DNA from: Candidatus Methylomirabilota bacterium
GTDB lineage: Bacteria > Methylomirabilota > Methylomirabilia > Rokubacteriales > DASRDR01
Length of the DNA stretch: 38,147 nucleotides
Reading direction: 5' to 3'
Assembly (NCBI GenBank): GCA_036005065.1
Contig: DASYQW010000027.1
Span: 1 to 38,147, forward strand
Part shown: positions 24,272-32,371 of the stretch, one piece after another
Position numbering within the stretch: the stretch's first letter is position 1
How the letters are laid out: each line of letters begins with the position of its first letter
Made by a program: the position numbers and the translations under genes
The notes under the pieces: model-generated
Database searches by the model: none
Told to the model about the DNA's origin: nothing
What the model saw: only the letters and a program-made list of their open reading frames with translations

Positions 24272-25279
24272 TCACGGCGGGAGGGCGCCGACGGGGCGCA
24301 GGATCTCTTCCGCGATCATCTGCAGGTATTCGACGCGCGCCGTCGCCTCTGGCGGCAGGCTGTAGATCGTGAAGCCGATCCCGTCGACGCCCATCGACCG
24401 GGCGCCGGCGAGCGTCTCGACGCAGTCGGCCGGAGCGCCGCAGACGGTCCAGCTCTCGAGCGGGGCGTCGAAGCCCAGCTGGAGCGCCATCATCGTCGCC
24501 TCTTGCATCTGCCAGGCCCGGTACATGGCGAAGGTCTTCTCGAGGTACGCCCGGGCCGCCGCCACGGCGGCCTCGCGGCTCGGGCCGACGATGAGGGCGC
24601 GAGAGGCGCAGACCGTCCCGGCCGCCGCCCCGGCCTCGCGGCGTGTCTCGCGGAAGACGCCGGCCAGCGTGGCGATCGCCTCCCAGGCGAGCTGCGGCCC
24701 GAAGAAGACGCCGTCGGTCAGGCGCGCCGCGCGGCGGGTGGCGCCGACGCTCTGGGCGGCCATCTCGAGCGGCGGGTGCGGGCGCTGGCAGGGGAGGAAC
24801 CCCATCCGGCCCCCGGTGGCCCGGGTGTACCGGCCGTCGAACGTCACTTCCTCGCCCGCCCAGAGCCGCTTCATCAGCTCGAGTGACTCCTCGAGCTTCG
24901 GGACGCGGTCTTTGCGCCCGAGCCCTACCGTCTCGAGCTCCTTCTCGCGGTACCCGATGGCCACGCCGACGTCGAGGCGCCCGTGGGTGATGTGGTCGAG
25001 GGTGGCGATGTTCTCGGCCGCCTCGACGGGGTTCACGAGGGGCAGGAGCAGCATCGAGGTCTTGAGCCGCAGACGGCCTGTCTCGGGCGCCAGCCGGGCC
25101 AGCATCGGCAAGGGCTGCGGCCACACGGTCGGGTGGGAGAGGAGGTGGTGACCGATGGAGACCCAGGCGTAGCCCATCCCGGCGGCGGCCGCCACGACCC
25201 GGATCGCCTCGTCGAAGATCCGGGTCGGGTGGCGGTCGGTCGGACTCCAGAACGGCGTGAGGTGGAGGCCGATGCGCAT
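24272..25279 (-). CDS. luciferase-like (LLM) flavin-dependent oxidoreductase 2
   Basis: 335-residue luciferase-superfamily TIM barrel. Characteristic parts are MRIGLHLTPFW, AAAAGMGYAWVSIGHHLL, LRLKTSMLLLPLVNPVEAAENIATLDHI (a strong LLM signature), GRLDVGVAIGYREKELE and ESLELMKRLWAGEEVTFDGR, the last typical of alkanesulfonate/alkanal monooxygenase-like enzymes. The terminal part (WTVCGAPADCVETLAGA) is the usual helix before the C-terminus. The ATG at 25279 has no strong Shine-Dalgarno. It lies 55 bases after the solute-binding protein gene and probably belongs to the same transcript. Substrate and cofactor (FMN or F420) unknown. Confidence 0.88.
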   Translation of the reverse strand: MRIGLHLTPFWSPTDRHPTRIFDEAIRVVAAAAGMGYAWVSIGHHLLSHPTVWPQPLPMLARLAPETGRLRLKTSMLLLPLVNPVEAAENIATLDHITHGRLDVGVAIGYREKELETVGLGRKDRVPKLEESLELMKRLWAGEEVTFDGRYTRATGGRMGFLPCQRPHPPLEMAAQSVGATRRAARLTDGVFFGPQLAWEAIATLAGVFRETRREAGAAAGTVCASRALIVGPSREAAVAAARAYLEKTFAMYRAWQMQEATMMALQLGFDAPLESWTVCGAPADCVETLAGARSMGVDGIGFTIYSLPPEATARVEYLQMIAEEILRPVGALPP

Positions 25280-25334
25280 GGCCCGGTCGCGCGACCCTAT
25301 CCCGGCGGCTGCGAGGCCGCCCGAACGGGGTGTC

Positions 25335-26132
25335 TCACGGCTTCACGAGGTTGGCCTCGACTTCGCCGAAGTACTTCTTCCAGAGCCGGTCGTAGGTGCC
25401 GTCGGCGCGCGTTTTCTGGAGCTGGCCGTTCACCCAGTTGATGAACTCGGTGTCGCCCTTGCGCACCGCGATCCCGTACGGGCGCGGGATGAACGGCTTG
25501 CCCACCACTTTCAGCTCGGGGTTCTCCTTCACGAGGGAGAGCAGCAGGACGTCGTCGTGGACGTAGGCCTCGGCTCGCCCGCCCTTCACGGCCAGCAGAG
25601 CCTCGGAGACCTTGCCGAACTTCACGCGGTTGGCCTGCGGCGCCAGCTGGGCCAGGTCCTGGTCCTGGATGGCGCCCTGAATCACCGCGACCGTCTTCCC
25701 GTTGAGGTCCTTCACGTCGCCGATGGTGCTCGCCCTGGGCACCAGGATGAGCGAGCCCGAGAGGAAGTAAGGGTCCGAGAACTCGACGACCTGGCGGCGC
25801 TCATCGGTGATCGTCACCGTCGCGATGATGATGTCGATCTTGCCGCTCTGGAGAAACGGGATCCGGTTCCCCGAGGTGACCGAGACGAACTCGACTTTGT
25901 TGGCATCGCCGAGCAGCGCCTGGGCGAACAGGTGCCCCAGCTCCGTGTCGAAGCCGAGGTTCTTGCCCTGAGCATCCACGTACCCGAAGGGCGGGAAGTC
26001 GGTCTTGACGCCCGCCACCAGCTTGCCACGCTTCTTCACGTCGTCGAGGGTTCCGGCCGCCGCGCCCGCCGCCAGTCCGAGCAGCAGGCTGACGGCCGAG
26101 ACCCCGGCCACGATGTCGAGCCACCGCCGCAT
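25335..26132 (-). CDS. polar amino-acid-type ABC solute-binding protein
   Basis: 265-residue periplasmic binding protein of family 3 (SBP_bac_3). The signal peptide MRRWLDIVAGVSAVSLLLGL ends near AAGAAAG. Family motifs are GKLVAGVKTDFPPFGYVD, LGFDTELGHLFAQAL, GKIDIIIATVTITDERRQVV and FSDPYFLSG. No lipobox cysteine is present, so it is likely free in the periplasm. The start is well supported by GAGGAGG 6-7 bases upstream. No permease or ATPase genes accompany it in the window, so it must work with components encoded elsewhere. Repeat R5 occupies its entire upstream region, so its promoter would have to lie in or across the repeat. Confidence 0.95.
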   Translation of the reverse strand: MRRWLDIVAGVSAVSLLLGLAAGAAAGTLDDVKKRGKLVAGVKTDFPPFGYVDAQGKNLGFDTELGHLFAQALLGDANKVEFVSVTSGNRIPFLQSGKIDIIIATVTITDERRQVVEFSDPYFLSGSLILVPRASTIGDVKDLNGKTVAVIQGAIQDQDLAQLAPQANRVKFGKVSEALLAVKGGRAEAYVHDDVLLLSLVKENPELKVVGKPFIPRPYGIAVRKGDTEFINWVNGQLQKTRADGTYDRLWKKYFGEVEANLVKP

Positions 26133-26146
26133 AGAAGCCTCCTCTC

Positions 26147-26275
26147 TAGGTCATTTCGGGGGGGTCTCGGAAGACCCCCCCGAGGCTCGTGGCGGCGGCG
26201 AAGCCGCCGCGCGGAGCACTCCTCGATGCACCTCGCGCTCGATGGACGGCGCCGGGTTACTCCGACAGGCCTCTA
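26147..26275 (+). repeat. intergenic mosaic repeat R5 (clearest copy)
   Basis: This is the most regular copy. It opens TAGGTCATTTCGGGG. A perfect 12-bp stem TCGGGGGGGTCT (26156-26167) pairs with 26172-26183 around CGGA. A second perfect 8-bp stem GCGGCGGC (26192-26199) pairs with 26203-26210 around GAA. Then follow CGGAGCACTCCTCGATGCAC and GGGTTACTCCGACAGGC. It is inserted between two minus-strand genes in an orientation opposite to them, and its opening TAG does not end a gene here. That shows the TAG belongs to the repeat. Confidence 0.8.
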
Positions 26276-27406
26276 GTCCGGGTGAGCCGGCCGCGTCTTG
26301 ACCCGGACGCCGTTTCGGATGACCTCGATCGGAAGCAGGCGCCGGGTGGCGACCACGGTCTCACCCATCGCATCCGTGAGCTCGAAGCGCCCCTCGGAGA
26401 GGTCGACCAGCGTGACGTCGGCCGCGGCGCCGGGTTGGACGGTCCCCAGCGCCGCCGCCTTCCCCAGCACCTGGGCCGGGGCGGCCGTCGTCATCTCGAC
26501 GACCTCGTCGAGCGCGAGGCCGAGGTGGAGAAACTTCGACATGGTCGTGGCGAGGTCGAACACGGGGCCGTCGACGTTGTAGACGTGAAGGTCGCTGGAG
26601 ATGGTGCCCGGCCGGAAGCCCTGGGCCAGGGCGCGGCGAGCCACCGCGAAGGCGAACGACCCCCGGCCGTGGCCGACGTCGAAGTTCACCCCGCGTCCGG
26701 CCGCGACGCGAGCCTCGGCCAGCACCTGCCCCTTGGCGCCGAGGATGCCCTCCTCCCGGCCGTGGAAGCAGTGGGTCAGGACGTCGCCCGGGCGCAGCTC
26801 GTCGAGAATGTCGGTGAGCGGGAGCGGCGTGTCGCCGACATGGACCATCAGCGGGAGCTCGGCGGCTTCCGACACCTCCAGGGCAGTCTTGAGCCCGATC
26901 CGGGCGTTCGCCCCCACCAGCTCCCGCGAGAGACGCACCTTGACGCCCTGGATCAGGTCCCGGTGGGCGCCGATGGTCCGGAGCGCGGCCGTCTTGTCGA
27001 GAAGCCGGACGTCCTCCAGCTCGCCGACGTCGGGCGAGAGCATCCCGGAGACCGACACGTTGAGGAACGGCACGATCCGGGTGTGCGCGACCTCGATCAC
27101 GTAGCGGCGGAACGCCGGAAAGGTGTGAGCCCCGGCCGAGCCGGCGTCCACCACCGTCGTCGTCCCGGAGGCGAGGCAGTGCGGATCGGGGTCGATGCCA
27201 TAGTGGGAGCCGCCCGGAAAAACGTGAACGTGAAGGTCGATCAGGCCCGGCAGGACGAGCTGGCCCCGGGCCTCTACCACCTCCTCGCCCGGCTGGGGGC
27301 CGAGGGCCTCCCCGACCTCCGCCACGCGGCCGCCGACCAGACGCACGTCGCGCCGCGCGTGGAGGCTCTGGCTCGGGTCGACGAGGGTGCCACCCCGGAT
27401 CAGCAC
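26273..27406 (-). CDS. dihydroorotase-like amidohydrolase/deacetylase-family metallohydrolase
   Basis: 377-residue amidohydrolase-superfamily enzyme. Metal ligands are visible: HVHVF in LPGLIDLHVHVFPGG, the probable carboxylated Lys in IQGVKVRLSRE, MVHVGDTP, VLTHCFHG and the Asp in GTISSDLH. The segment CLASGTTTVVDAGSAGAHTF and the final VIRNGVRVKTRP match the amidohydrolase/deacetylase (EF_0837-type) group. The GTG start at 27406 lies 4 bases after the stop of the LLM 3 gene, and the frame upstream belongs to that gene. It probably cleaves an amide or N-acyl bond of a small molecule, fitting a catabolic pair with the flavoenzyme; the substrate is unknown. Confidence 0.87.
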   Translation of the reverse strand: MLIRGGTLVDPSQSLHARRDVRLVGGRVAEVGEALGPQPGEEVVEARGQLVLPGLIDLHVHVFPGGSHYGIDPDPHCLASGTTTVVDAGSAGAHTFPAFRRYVIEVAHTRIVPFLNVSVSGMLSPDVGELEDVRLLDKTAALRTIGAHRDLIQGVKVRLSRELVGANARIGLKTALEVSEAAELPLMVHVGDTPLPLTDILDELRPGDVLTHCFHGREEGILGAKGQVLAEARVAAGRGVNFDVGHGRGSFAFAVARRALAQGFRPGTISSDLHVYNVDGPVFDLATTMSKFLHLGLALDEVVEMTTAAPAQVLGKAAALGTVQPGAAADVTLVDLSEGRFELTDAMGETVVATRRLLPIEVIRNGVRVKTRPAHPD

Positions 27407-27410
27407 GGGA

Positions 27411-28556
27411 TCATCGGCCCGGCGAGAAGGCGGGCATGACGTCGCGGGCGAACCACCGGAGCTGCTCCTTGAACTCGGCCGGCGGCACGCCTTCCGGCCA
27501 GTGGAGCATGAGCTGCTCGAGCCCGGGGTACTTCGCCTCGTACTCGCGGACGAGGGCGATGCAGTCGGCGGGCGAGCCCACCATCCAGGCCTTCTGCTCG
27601 ACGCCCTCCTCGATCGTCGGCACCCGGGCCGGCGCCCCCGGCGTCCCCCAGGGCCGTCCCTCGGGGTCGGCGTAGCGCACGAACCCGAAGGGCGCGAACC
27701 ACTTGTAGCGCTCGTCATGCGCGGGCTCGACCCGGCGAATGGCCTCCTGGCGGGACGCGGCCATGTAGAAGCCGAGCCCGAGGCAGAGGTCTTCCCCCAG
27801 CTCGAGCCGGCGGCCGTACCGGGCGCAGGCTTCGCGGTAGGCCCGGAAGACCTGGTCGGTCACCTTCTCGCCGTTCAGCGTCACCATCCCCTTGATCCTG
27901 TGGCGGGCCATGAACTCGATGCTCTTGCCGCTGGCGATCGGCTGCCAGATCTCCACCGGCCGGTGGATCGGACGCGGAACCAGCGTCACCTCGGTCAGCT
28001 CGTAGCCGCGGTACCGGACGGGCGGCGGGATCGTGTAGTGCTTGCCCTGGTGGCCGAAGGCCTCCTCGTTCCAGGCCTTCAGCATGATGTCGAACTGCTC
28101 CTCGAACAATTCGCGGTTCGCGTCTTGGTCCAGGACCGGCGCCCCGAAGGACTCGACCTCGCGGGAGTGATACCCCCGGCCGATGCCCATGATGACGCGC
28201 CCATCGGTGAGGATGTCGGCCACGGCGTAGTCTTCAGCCAGCCGGATCGGATGCCACATGGGCAGGATGTTGAAGGCGCAGCCCAGCTTGAGCCGTCGCG
28301 TGACGGCCGCGAGGTAGGTGCCCAGCTGGATCAGGTTGGGGAAGACCTCGTAGCCCTCACGCTGGAAGTGATGCTCCGCCGTCCACAGGCAGTAGTAGCC
28401 GAGGTCGTCCATGAGCTGGGCCACCTCGACGACCGTCCGGTAGGCCTCCACCAGCCGCTCGTTCGGATAACGGCGGGCGTCGGCCGGCGTCCCGTCCTTG
28501 CCGACGTGGTCGAGCTCGATCTGGCCGACGTAGAGGACCGAGAACCGCCGGATCAT
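27411..28556 (-). CDS. luciferase-like (LLM) flavin-dependent monooxygenase 3
   Basis: 381-residue luciferase-superfamily protein, the largest of three in the window. Signatures are VEVAQLMDDLGYYCLWTAEH, LKLGCAFNILPMWHPIRLAE, VADILTDGRVIMGIGRGYHS and EEQFDIMLKAWNEEAFGHQG. The C-terminal half includes WMVGSPADCIALVREY and a long segment PGLEQLMLHWPEGV typical of alkanal-monooxygenase-like proteins. The start ATG at 28556 follows GAGGAGG. The open frame continues upstream past 28800 but lacks family similarity. It is the first gene of a two-gene unit with the amidohydrolase. FMN use is likely by family; the substrate is unknown. Confidence 0.9.
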   Translation of the reverse strand: MIRRFSVLYVGQIELDHVGKDGTPADARRYPNERLVEAYRTVVEVAQLMDDLGYYCLWTAEHHFQREGYEVFPNLIQLGTYLAAVTRRLKLGCAFNILPMWHPIRLAEDYAVADILTDGRVIMGIGRGYHSREVESFGAPVLDQDANRELFEEQFDIMLKAWNEEAFGHQGKHYTIPPPVRYRGYELTEVTLVPRPIHRPVEIWQPIASGKSIEFMARHRIKGMVTLNGEKVTDQVFRAYREACARYGRRLELGEDLCLGLGFYMAASRQEAIRRVEPAHDERYKWFAPFGFVRYADPEGRPWGTPGAPARVPTIEEGVEQKAWMVGSPADCIALVREYEAKYPGLEQLMLHWPEGVPPAEFKEQLRWFARDVMPAFSPGR

Positions 28557-28609
28557 GCCGCCTCCTCGGTTGGCGCCGATTCTAACAAAGAACCGCGGAC
28601 CGCGCGGAC

Positions 28610-28836
28610 TTACCTCGCGTGGAAGAGTCGCAGGGCCGGCTCGTGCAGCCGTCCGTTGCTCGCCAGCACGGCGCCCGAGGCGATTGTCGGCGCCCCGGCC
28701 AGGTCGGTCAAGCGCCCGCCGGCCTCTTCCAGGAGGATCTTGGCCGGGGCCAGGTCCCACGGTTTCACCCCCGCCGACAAACCGAGATCGACCAGGCCCT
28801 CGGCCACGAGGGTGAAGCAGAGAAAGACATTCTAGC
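28610..28836 (-). pseudogene. 5'-truncated inositol monophosphatase/histidinol-phosphatase-family remnant
   Basis: The last ~75 codons of an inositol monophosphatase-family gene remain. They include the diagnostic PWDLAPAKILLEEAGGRLTD (W-D-x-A-A/P-x-x-x-I-x-x-E-A-G-G) motif and a normal end (ASNGRLHEPALRLF). Upstream the frame runs into TAG at about 28837, and the catalytic DxxDGT and EExxxD motifs are absent. It is therefore a decayed or rearranged fragment. It lies 54 bases upstream of the LLM 3 gene, on the same strand, at the edge of the disturbed region 28.6-31.8 kb. Confidence 0.8.
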
Positions 28837-29188
28837 CGACGGGGCACCCGAGGGACGGCCATCCCGGAGCGGGGGCAAGCCAGACGAAAAGACCACGAGG
28901 GGTCATTCTCGCCGAACGCGCGGGGGCGCGGACGACGGGCGGTTGCTCAGGAGTTGGCCGGCCGTCCACGCCCCTTGGCCAGAAGATGACCAGCTCGCCA
29001 GGCCGAGGACCGTCGCTGCGAGAAACTCGCGGCATTTCGGGTCTGAGCGGTGATGGCACGCCCAATGCTTCCCGTCTGAGAGCATGCGAGCCTTCAGGAT
29101 CCCGAACCTCTACTAGGCCCGGCTGCCGCTTGGTGTCTCGGTTTTCCCTGCGGGGTCCTGGCGATCGGTAGTGAAGACAGGGGTCAGC
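28837..29188. other. gene-free stretch, nothing recognised
   Basis: There are 352 bases between the phosphatase remnant and the arginine-rich small protein. Open frames here give Arg/Pro-rich translations without family features. I looked for riboswitch cores (such as the c-di-GMP type), tRNA shape and long hairpins and saw none convincing. Presumably it contains the promoter of the downstream small gene. Confidence 0.4.
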
Positions 29189-29470
29189 ATGTCACAAGTC
29201 CGGTGGCTGATCGTGATCAGACGGGACAACGAAGGCCTCTATCAAATGACTCGTGAGAGTTTCCAGGGCCGCGCCGTTGTCATCTTCGATCGCCGATTCG
29301 GCGAGCGTCGCACGCAACAGGTTCCGATCGAGGTCGAGCGCCGGCAGCGGCCTCGCCGCCAGCCGCTATCCCCCCAGGAACAAATGCTGTGGAACGATGC
29401 CCACTATCGCATGGTCTATCGGCCGGAAGGGTTCGACCCGTCGGAGACTGAGCGACCGGCCTACCAGTAA
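29189..29470 (+). CDS. small arginine-rich protein with DRRxxERR motif
   Basis: 93-residue soluble protein read from an ATG with AGGGG just upstream; an in-frame GTG at 29171 would add six residues. The N-terminal strand RWLIVIRRDNEGLYQMTRES resembles a receiver-like beta strand. It is followed by VVIFDRRFGERR, then QVPIEVERRQRPRR, and a tail with WNDAHYRMVYRPEGF. I recognise similar small proteins with DRRxGxRR motifs in related genomes but know of no assigned function. The same DRR...QVP...ERR...RR pattern ends the large regulator at 34241-37807. The Arg clusters suggest nucleic-acid or anion binding. Confidence 0.7.
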   Translation: MSQVRWLIVIRRDNEGLYQMTRESFQGRAVVIFDRRFGERRTQQVPIEVERRQRPRRQPLSPQEQMLWNDAHYRMVYRPEGFDPSETERPAYQ

Positions 29471-29493
29471 CCGAATCGTGCTCCGCTGAGAGT

Positions 29494-29572
29494 CCGACCG
29501 ACTGACGGACCGGGTCCTCAGCCGAACCAGCGGGGGGCCGCCGTCCGACCCCACGCGCGCCCGAGATCGCGC
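29494..29572 (+). repeat. direct repeat, left copy
   Basis: About 79 bases beginning CCGACCGACTGACGGACC and containing GGTCCTCAGCCGAACCAGCG, then CCGCCGTCCGACCCCACGC and CCGAGATCGCGC. It matches the right copy at 31713-31798 with one 6-7-base gap and a few substitutions. On the minus strand it encodes the same [12 protein letters not shown]-stop tail as the trpG 3' end. The rest of the 449-base gap 29471-29919 holds no gene I can support. A TAGAAT at about 29653 with TGGGCA 17 bases earlier is a possible promoter for the glycosyltransferase gene. Confidence 0.8.
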
Positions 29573-29919
29573 AAGTACTTCGGCAAGTCGCACATCCCCG
29601 CGTTCACCCACTTCAGCCAGCGGGCACCTGGGCAGGATCGTGACGGTGCGGTAGAATGACACGCCCGACTGGCAAGGCGCGATGATCGAGAATACCGGGA
29701 GGCCAGGTGGCTTCGCAGGCTCGGGTGTTCTGTGAAGGGCCGCGCGAGCGGTTCGTCGAGCTCCTCAACGACGGGCAGAGGCTCTGCAACACGCTCAGAC
29801 ATGCGGTGTGGGGCGCTGTCGCACCGCACGGCTCCGGGATAGAGACCGCTCTTTCCGCCCCAACTCCCGCGGGGGAACTGCAGTCGCAGGTGCCGTAGCG
29901 GCAGGCGATCGCGCCGGCA

Positions 29920-31683
29920 ATGCCCAGACGAGTCCCATCGCTGTCCGTGGTGATTCCCGTTTACAACAGTGCAGCGATGCTGCCGGAGCTCGTCGCGCGC
30001 CTCGCGCCGGTGCTTCATTCGTGCGCCGGCCGGTTCGAGATCGTGTTCGTCAACGACGCGAGCCGCGACGGGAGCTGGGACGTGCTCGTCGAGCTGCGTC
30101 GCCGTCACGGCTGGATTCGCCCGATCGACTTGATGCGCAACTCCGGGCAGCACAACGCGCTGCTCTGCGGCATCCGGGCCGCGCGGTACGACCTCATCGT
30201 CACGCTCGACGACGACCTCCAGAATCCGCCGGAAGAAATCCCGAAGCTGCTGGACGCACTGGAAGATCACATCGATGTCGTCTATGGCGCGCCGTGCCAG
30301 GAGGTGCACGGGCGCTGGCGCGATCTGGCGTCACAGGCCACCAAGATCGCCTTGCAGAGGGTTCTGGGGGCGGAGACGGCTCGGATGGTCGGCCCCTTCC
30401 GCGTGTTCCGAACCGATCTTCGCCGGGCGTTCGACGACTACGAGGGTGCCTTGGTCAACATCGACGTCTTGCTCACCTGGGGCACCACGCGCTTCAAGGC
30501 CATTCGCGTCGGCCATCACGAACGGCGCACGGGCCAATCGAACTACACGTTCTGGAAGCTGCTGACCCATTCGCTCAACATGCTGACGGGGTTCAGCACG
30601 GCGCCCTTGCAGTGGGCGAGCATGCTCGGGTTCGCCGTGACGCTGTTCGGCATGCTGCTGTTCGCGTTCGTGCTGGGCCGATACGTCCTGCAGGGCGCGA
30701 GCGTGCCCGGCTTTGCGTTCCTGGCGTCCGTCATCATCATCTTCTCGGGCGCTCAACTCCTGACGCTCGGCATCATCGGCGAGTATCTAGCCCGCATTCA
30801 TTTCCGGCTGATGGATCGGCCGTCCTACACCGTGAAGTCCGGCGATGCCGCTGCGGTCGCGCGAAGAGTCGAGGGTCACCCGTCCGCGACGTCCCGATAT
30901 TCCATCGAAGAAATCCGCAGGTTCTGGGGCGAGCAGGCGGTGACCCATCGGCAGTCGCCGGATGCGTCGTGGAGCGATCGCATGGCGATCGAGCTCGAGA
31001 TCCAGCAGCTGCTCGAGCACATCCAGGACGGCGATCGCGTGCTCGACATCGGGTGCGCGAACGGGTACTCGACGCTGCGGCTCGCGTCCCGGCGGGCCAT
31101 CGAGATTCTGGGGCTCGACTACATCCCGGAGATGGTAGAGCAGGCGCGCGCTCGTCTCGAGGCCGAACGCCACTCGCTCACGGGACGCGTGGTGTTCGAC
31201 GTCGGCGACATCACGGCGCTCGACCGGCCGGCGGGCGCGTTCGACAAGGTCATCGTCATTCGCGTCCTCATCAGTCTGAGAACGTGGGACAACCAGGTGA
31301 AGGGCCTGACCGAAGCGCTCCGCATGCTGAAGCCCGGCGGCACGCTGCTGTTGTCCGAAGCGACACGGCAAGGCTGGGAGCGGCTGAACGGTTTCCGCCG
31401 CGAATGGGGATTGCCGGACATCCCGATGCCGTCGTTCAACGAATACCTCGATCTGGATCGCGTCATCGAGGCCGCTCGCCCGCACGCGGATCTCGTCGAT
31501 GTGGTGCACTTCGCGAGCACCTATTACGTCATGACCCGGGTTCTGAAGCCGCTGCTCATCGAAGCGCTCGGGCGGCCGATCGACGTCGCCGATCCGGGCA
31601 TGGAATGGAATCGCTTTGCCGCGCAGCTGCCGCCGGGCGGCGACTATGGCGTTCAGCAGCTCATGATCTTTCGCAAGCGCTGA
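29920..31683 (+). CDS. GT2 glycosyltransferase (GtrB/ArnC-like) fused to SAM methyltransferase
   Basis: 587-residue two-enzyme protein. Residues ~8-230 form a family 2 glycosyltransferase of the polyisoprenyl-phosphate type: SVVIPVYNSAAMLPELV, NDASRDGSW, DDD at 97-99 followed by LQNPPEEIPKL, and GQSNYTFWKL near 206-214. Two transmembrane helices (~233-253 and ~263-285) anchor it in the inner membrane and lead to IGEYLARIHFR, a classical end for such enzymes. Then residues ~325-587 are a Rossmann methyltransferase with motif I VLDIGCANG (374-382), motif II LGLDYIPEM and ALRMLKPGGTLLLSE. The gene uses visibly less GC-rich codons than its neighbours and lies between direct repeats, suggesting acquisition. 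Probable role: surface glycan or lipid-linked sugar modification. Confidence 0.9.
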   Translation: MPRRVPSLSVVIPVYNSAAMLPELVARLAPVLHSCAGRFEIVFVNDASRDGSWDVLVELRRRHGWIRPIDLMRNSGQHNALLCGIRAARYDLIVTLDDDLQNPPEEIPKLLDALEDHIDVVYGAPCQEVHGRWRDLASQATKIALQRVLGAETARMVGPFRVFRTDLRRAFDDYEGALVNIDVLLTWGTTRFKAIRVGHHERRTGQSNYTFWKLLTHSLNMLTGFSTAPLQWASMLGFAVTLFGMLLFAFVLGRYVLQGASVPGFAFLASVIIIFSGAQLLTLGIIGEYLARIHFRLMDRPSYTVKSGDAAAVARRVEGHPSATSRYSIEEIRRFWGEQAVTHRQSPDASWSDRMAIELEIQQLLEHIQDGDRVLDIGCANGYSTLRLASRRAIEILGLDYIPEMVEQARARLEAERHSLTGRVVFDVGDITALDRPAGAFDKVIVIRVLISLRTWDNQVKGLTEALRMLKPGGTLLLSEATRQGWERLNGFRREWGLPDIPMPSFNEYLDLDRVIEAARPHADLVDVVHFASTYYVMTRVLKPLLIEALGRPIDVADPGMEWNRFAAQLPPGGDYGVQQLMIFRKR

Positions 31684-31712
31684 AGTCGAGTGATGGAGAG
31701 GATTCCAGTCGA

Positions 31713-31798
31713 CCGGCCGACTGACGGACCGGAGAGACGGGTCCTCAGCCGAACCAGCGGGGCGCCGCCGTCCGACCCCACGCCCCCGAGGTCGCGCC
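31713..31798 (+). repeat. direct repeat, right copy (overlaps trpG 3' end)
   Basis: About 86 bases matching 29494-29572 (CCGACTGACGGACCGG, GGTCCTCAGCCGAACCAGCG, CCGCCGTCCGACCCCACGC, CCCCGAGGTCGCGC). The TCA at 31745-31747 is the complement of the trpG stop. The repeat thus encodes the last ~16 residues of TrpG and extends beyond the stop. Confidence 0.8.
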
Positions 31799-32371
31799 GG
31801 GCTGCTCACAGCCTTCCAAGAAGTTGCGCAACAGGTCCAGGCCCACCGCCGTGAGGACCGACTCCGGGTGGAACTGGACGCCCTCCACGGCCGCCGCTCG
31901 GTGACGGAGGCCCATGACGAGCCCGTCCTCCGTCCACGCCGAGACTTCGAGCACGTCCGGCAGCCCCTCCCGGCGGACGATCAGCGAATGGTACCGCGTC
32001 GCCTCGAAGGGGTTCGGAAGGCCCGTGAAGACGCCGCGCCCATCGTGGTAGACGCGGGAGGTCTTGCCGTGGATCGGCGCGGGGGCCCGGCTCACCACGC
32101 CCCCGAAGACCTCGCCGATGCACTGGTGGCCGAGGCAGACCCCGAGGATGGAACACCGTCCGGCGAAGGCGCGGATGAGGGCGTTCGAGACGCCGGCCTG
32201 AGCCGGCGCGCCGGGGCCCGGTGAGATGACGATCGCGGCCGGCGCGAGCCGCTCGACCTCGTCCAGGGCGATCCGATCGTTCCGGCGGACGACCGGCGTC
32301 GCGCCCAGCTCGCCGAGGTACTGCACGAGGTTGTAGGTGAACGAGTCATAGTTGTCGATGACCAGCAACAT
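31745..32371 (-). CDS. trpG: anthranilate synthase glutamine amidotransferase subunit (TrpG/PabA)
   Basis: Class I glutamine amidotransferase that supplies ammonia to TrpE for anthranilate synthesis. [20 protein letters not shown] starts the protein; SPGPGAP, the catalytic Cys in [12 protein letters not shown], and the His-Glu pair in [11 protein letters not shown] complete the triad. The start at 32371 has GAGAGGAG directly upstream and lies 26 bases inside the trpE 3' end. The length is 208 residues. Family members normally end near LRNFLE; the extra [16 protein letters not shown] tail is encoded by the direct repeat and is probably non-essential. It could serve both anthranilate and p-aminobenzoate synthesis. 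Confidence 0.97.
   Translation of the reverse strand: MLLVIDNYDSFTYNLVQYLGELGATPVVRRNDRIALDEVERLAPAAIVISPGPGAPAQAGVSNALIRAFAGRCSILGVCLGHQCIGEVFGGVVSRAPAPIHGKTSRVYHDGRGVFTGLPNPFEATRYHSLIVRREGLPDVLEVSAWTEDGLVMGLRHRAAAVEGVQFHPESVLTAVGLDLLRNFLEGCEQPGATSGAWGRTAAPRWFG

Noticed and set aside
28837-29188. possible riboswitch (GGGGGCAAGCC then GACGAAAAG)
   Set aside because: It superficially recalls the c-di-GMP riboswitch but lacks the conserved GGGACGCAAAGC part and a closing stem; no regulated gene of the expected type follows.
29707-29898. 63-codon plus-strand open frame upstream of the glycosyltransferase
   Set aside because: No domain and no convincing ribosome-binding site; most likely leader or non-coding sequence.
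29518-30309. 263-codon minus-strand open frame overlapping the glycosyltransferase gene
   Set aside because: It is antisense to a clear glycosyltransferase and ends in the direct repeat, with no recognisable domain. The stop context is informative only as part of the repeat.
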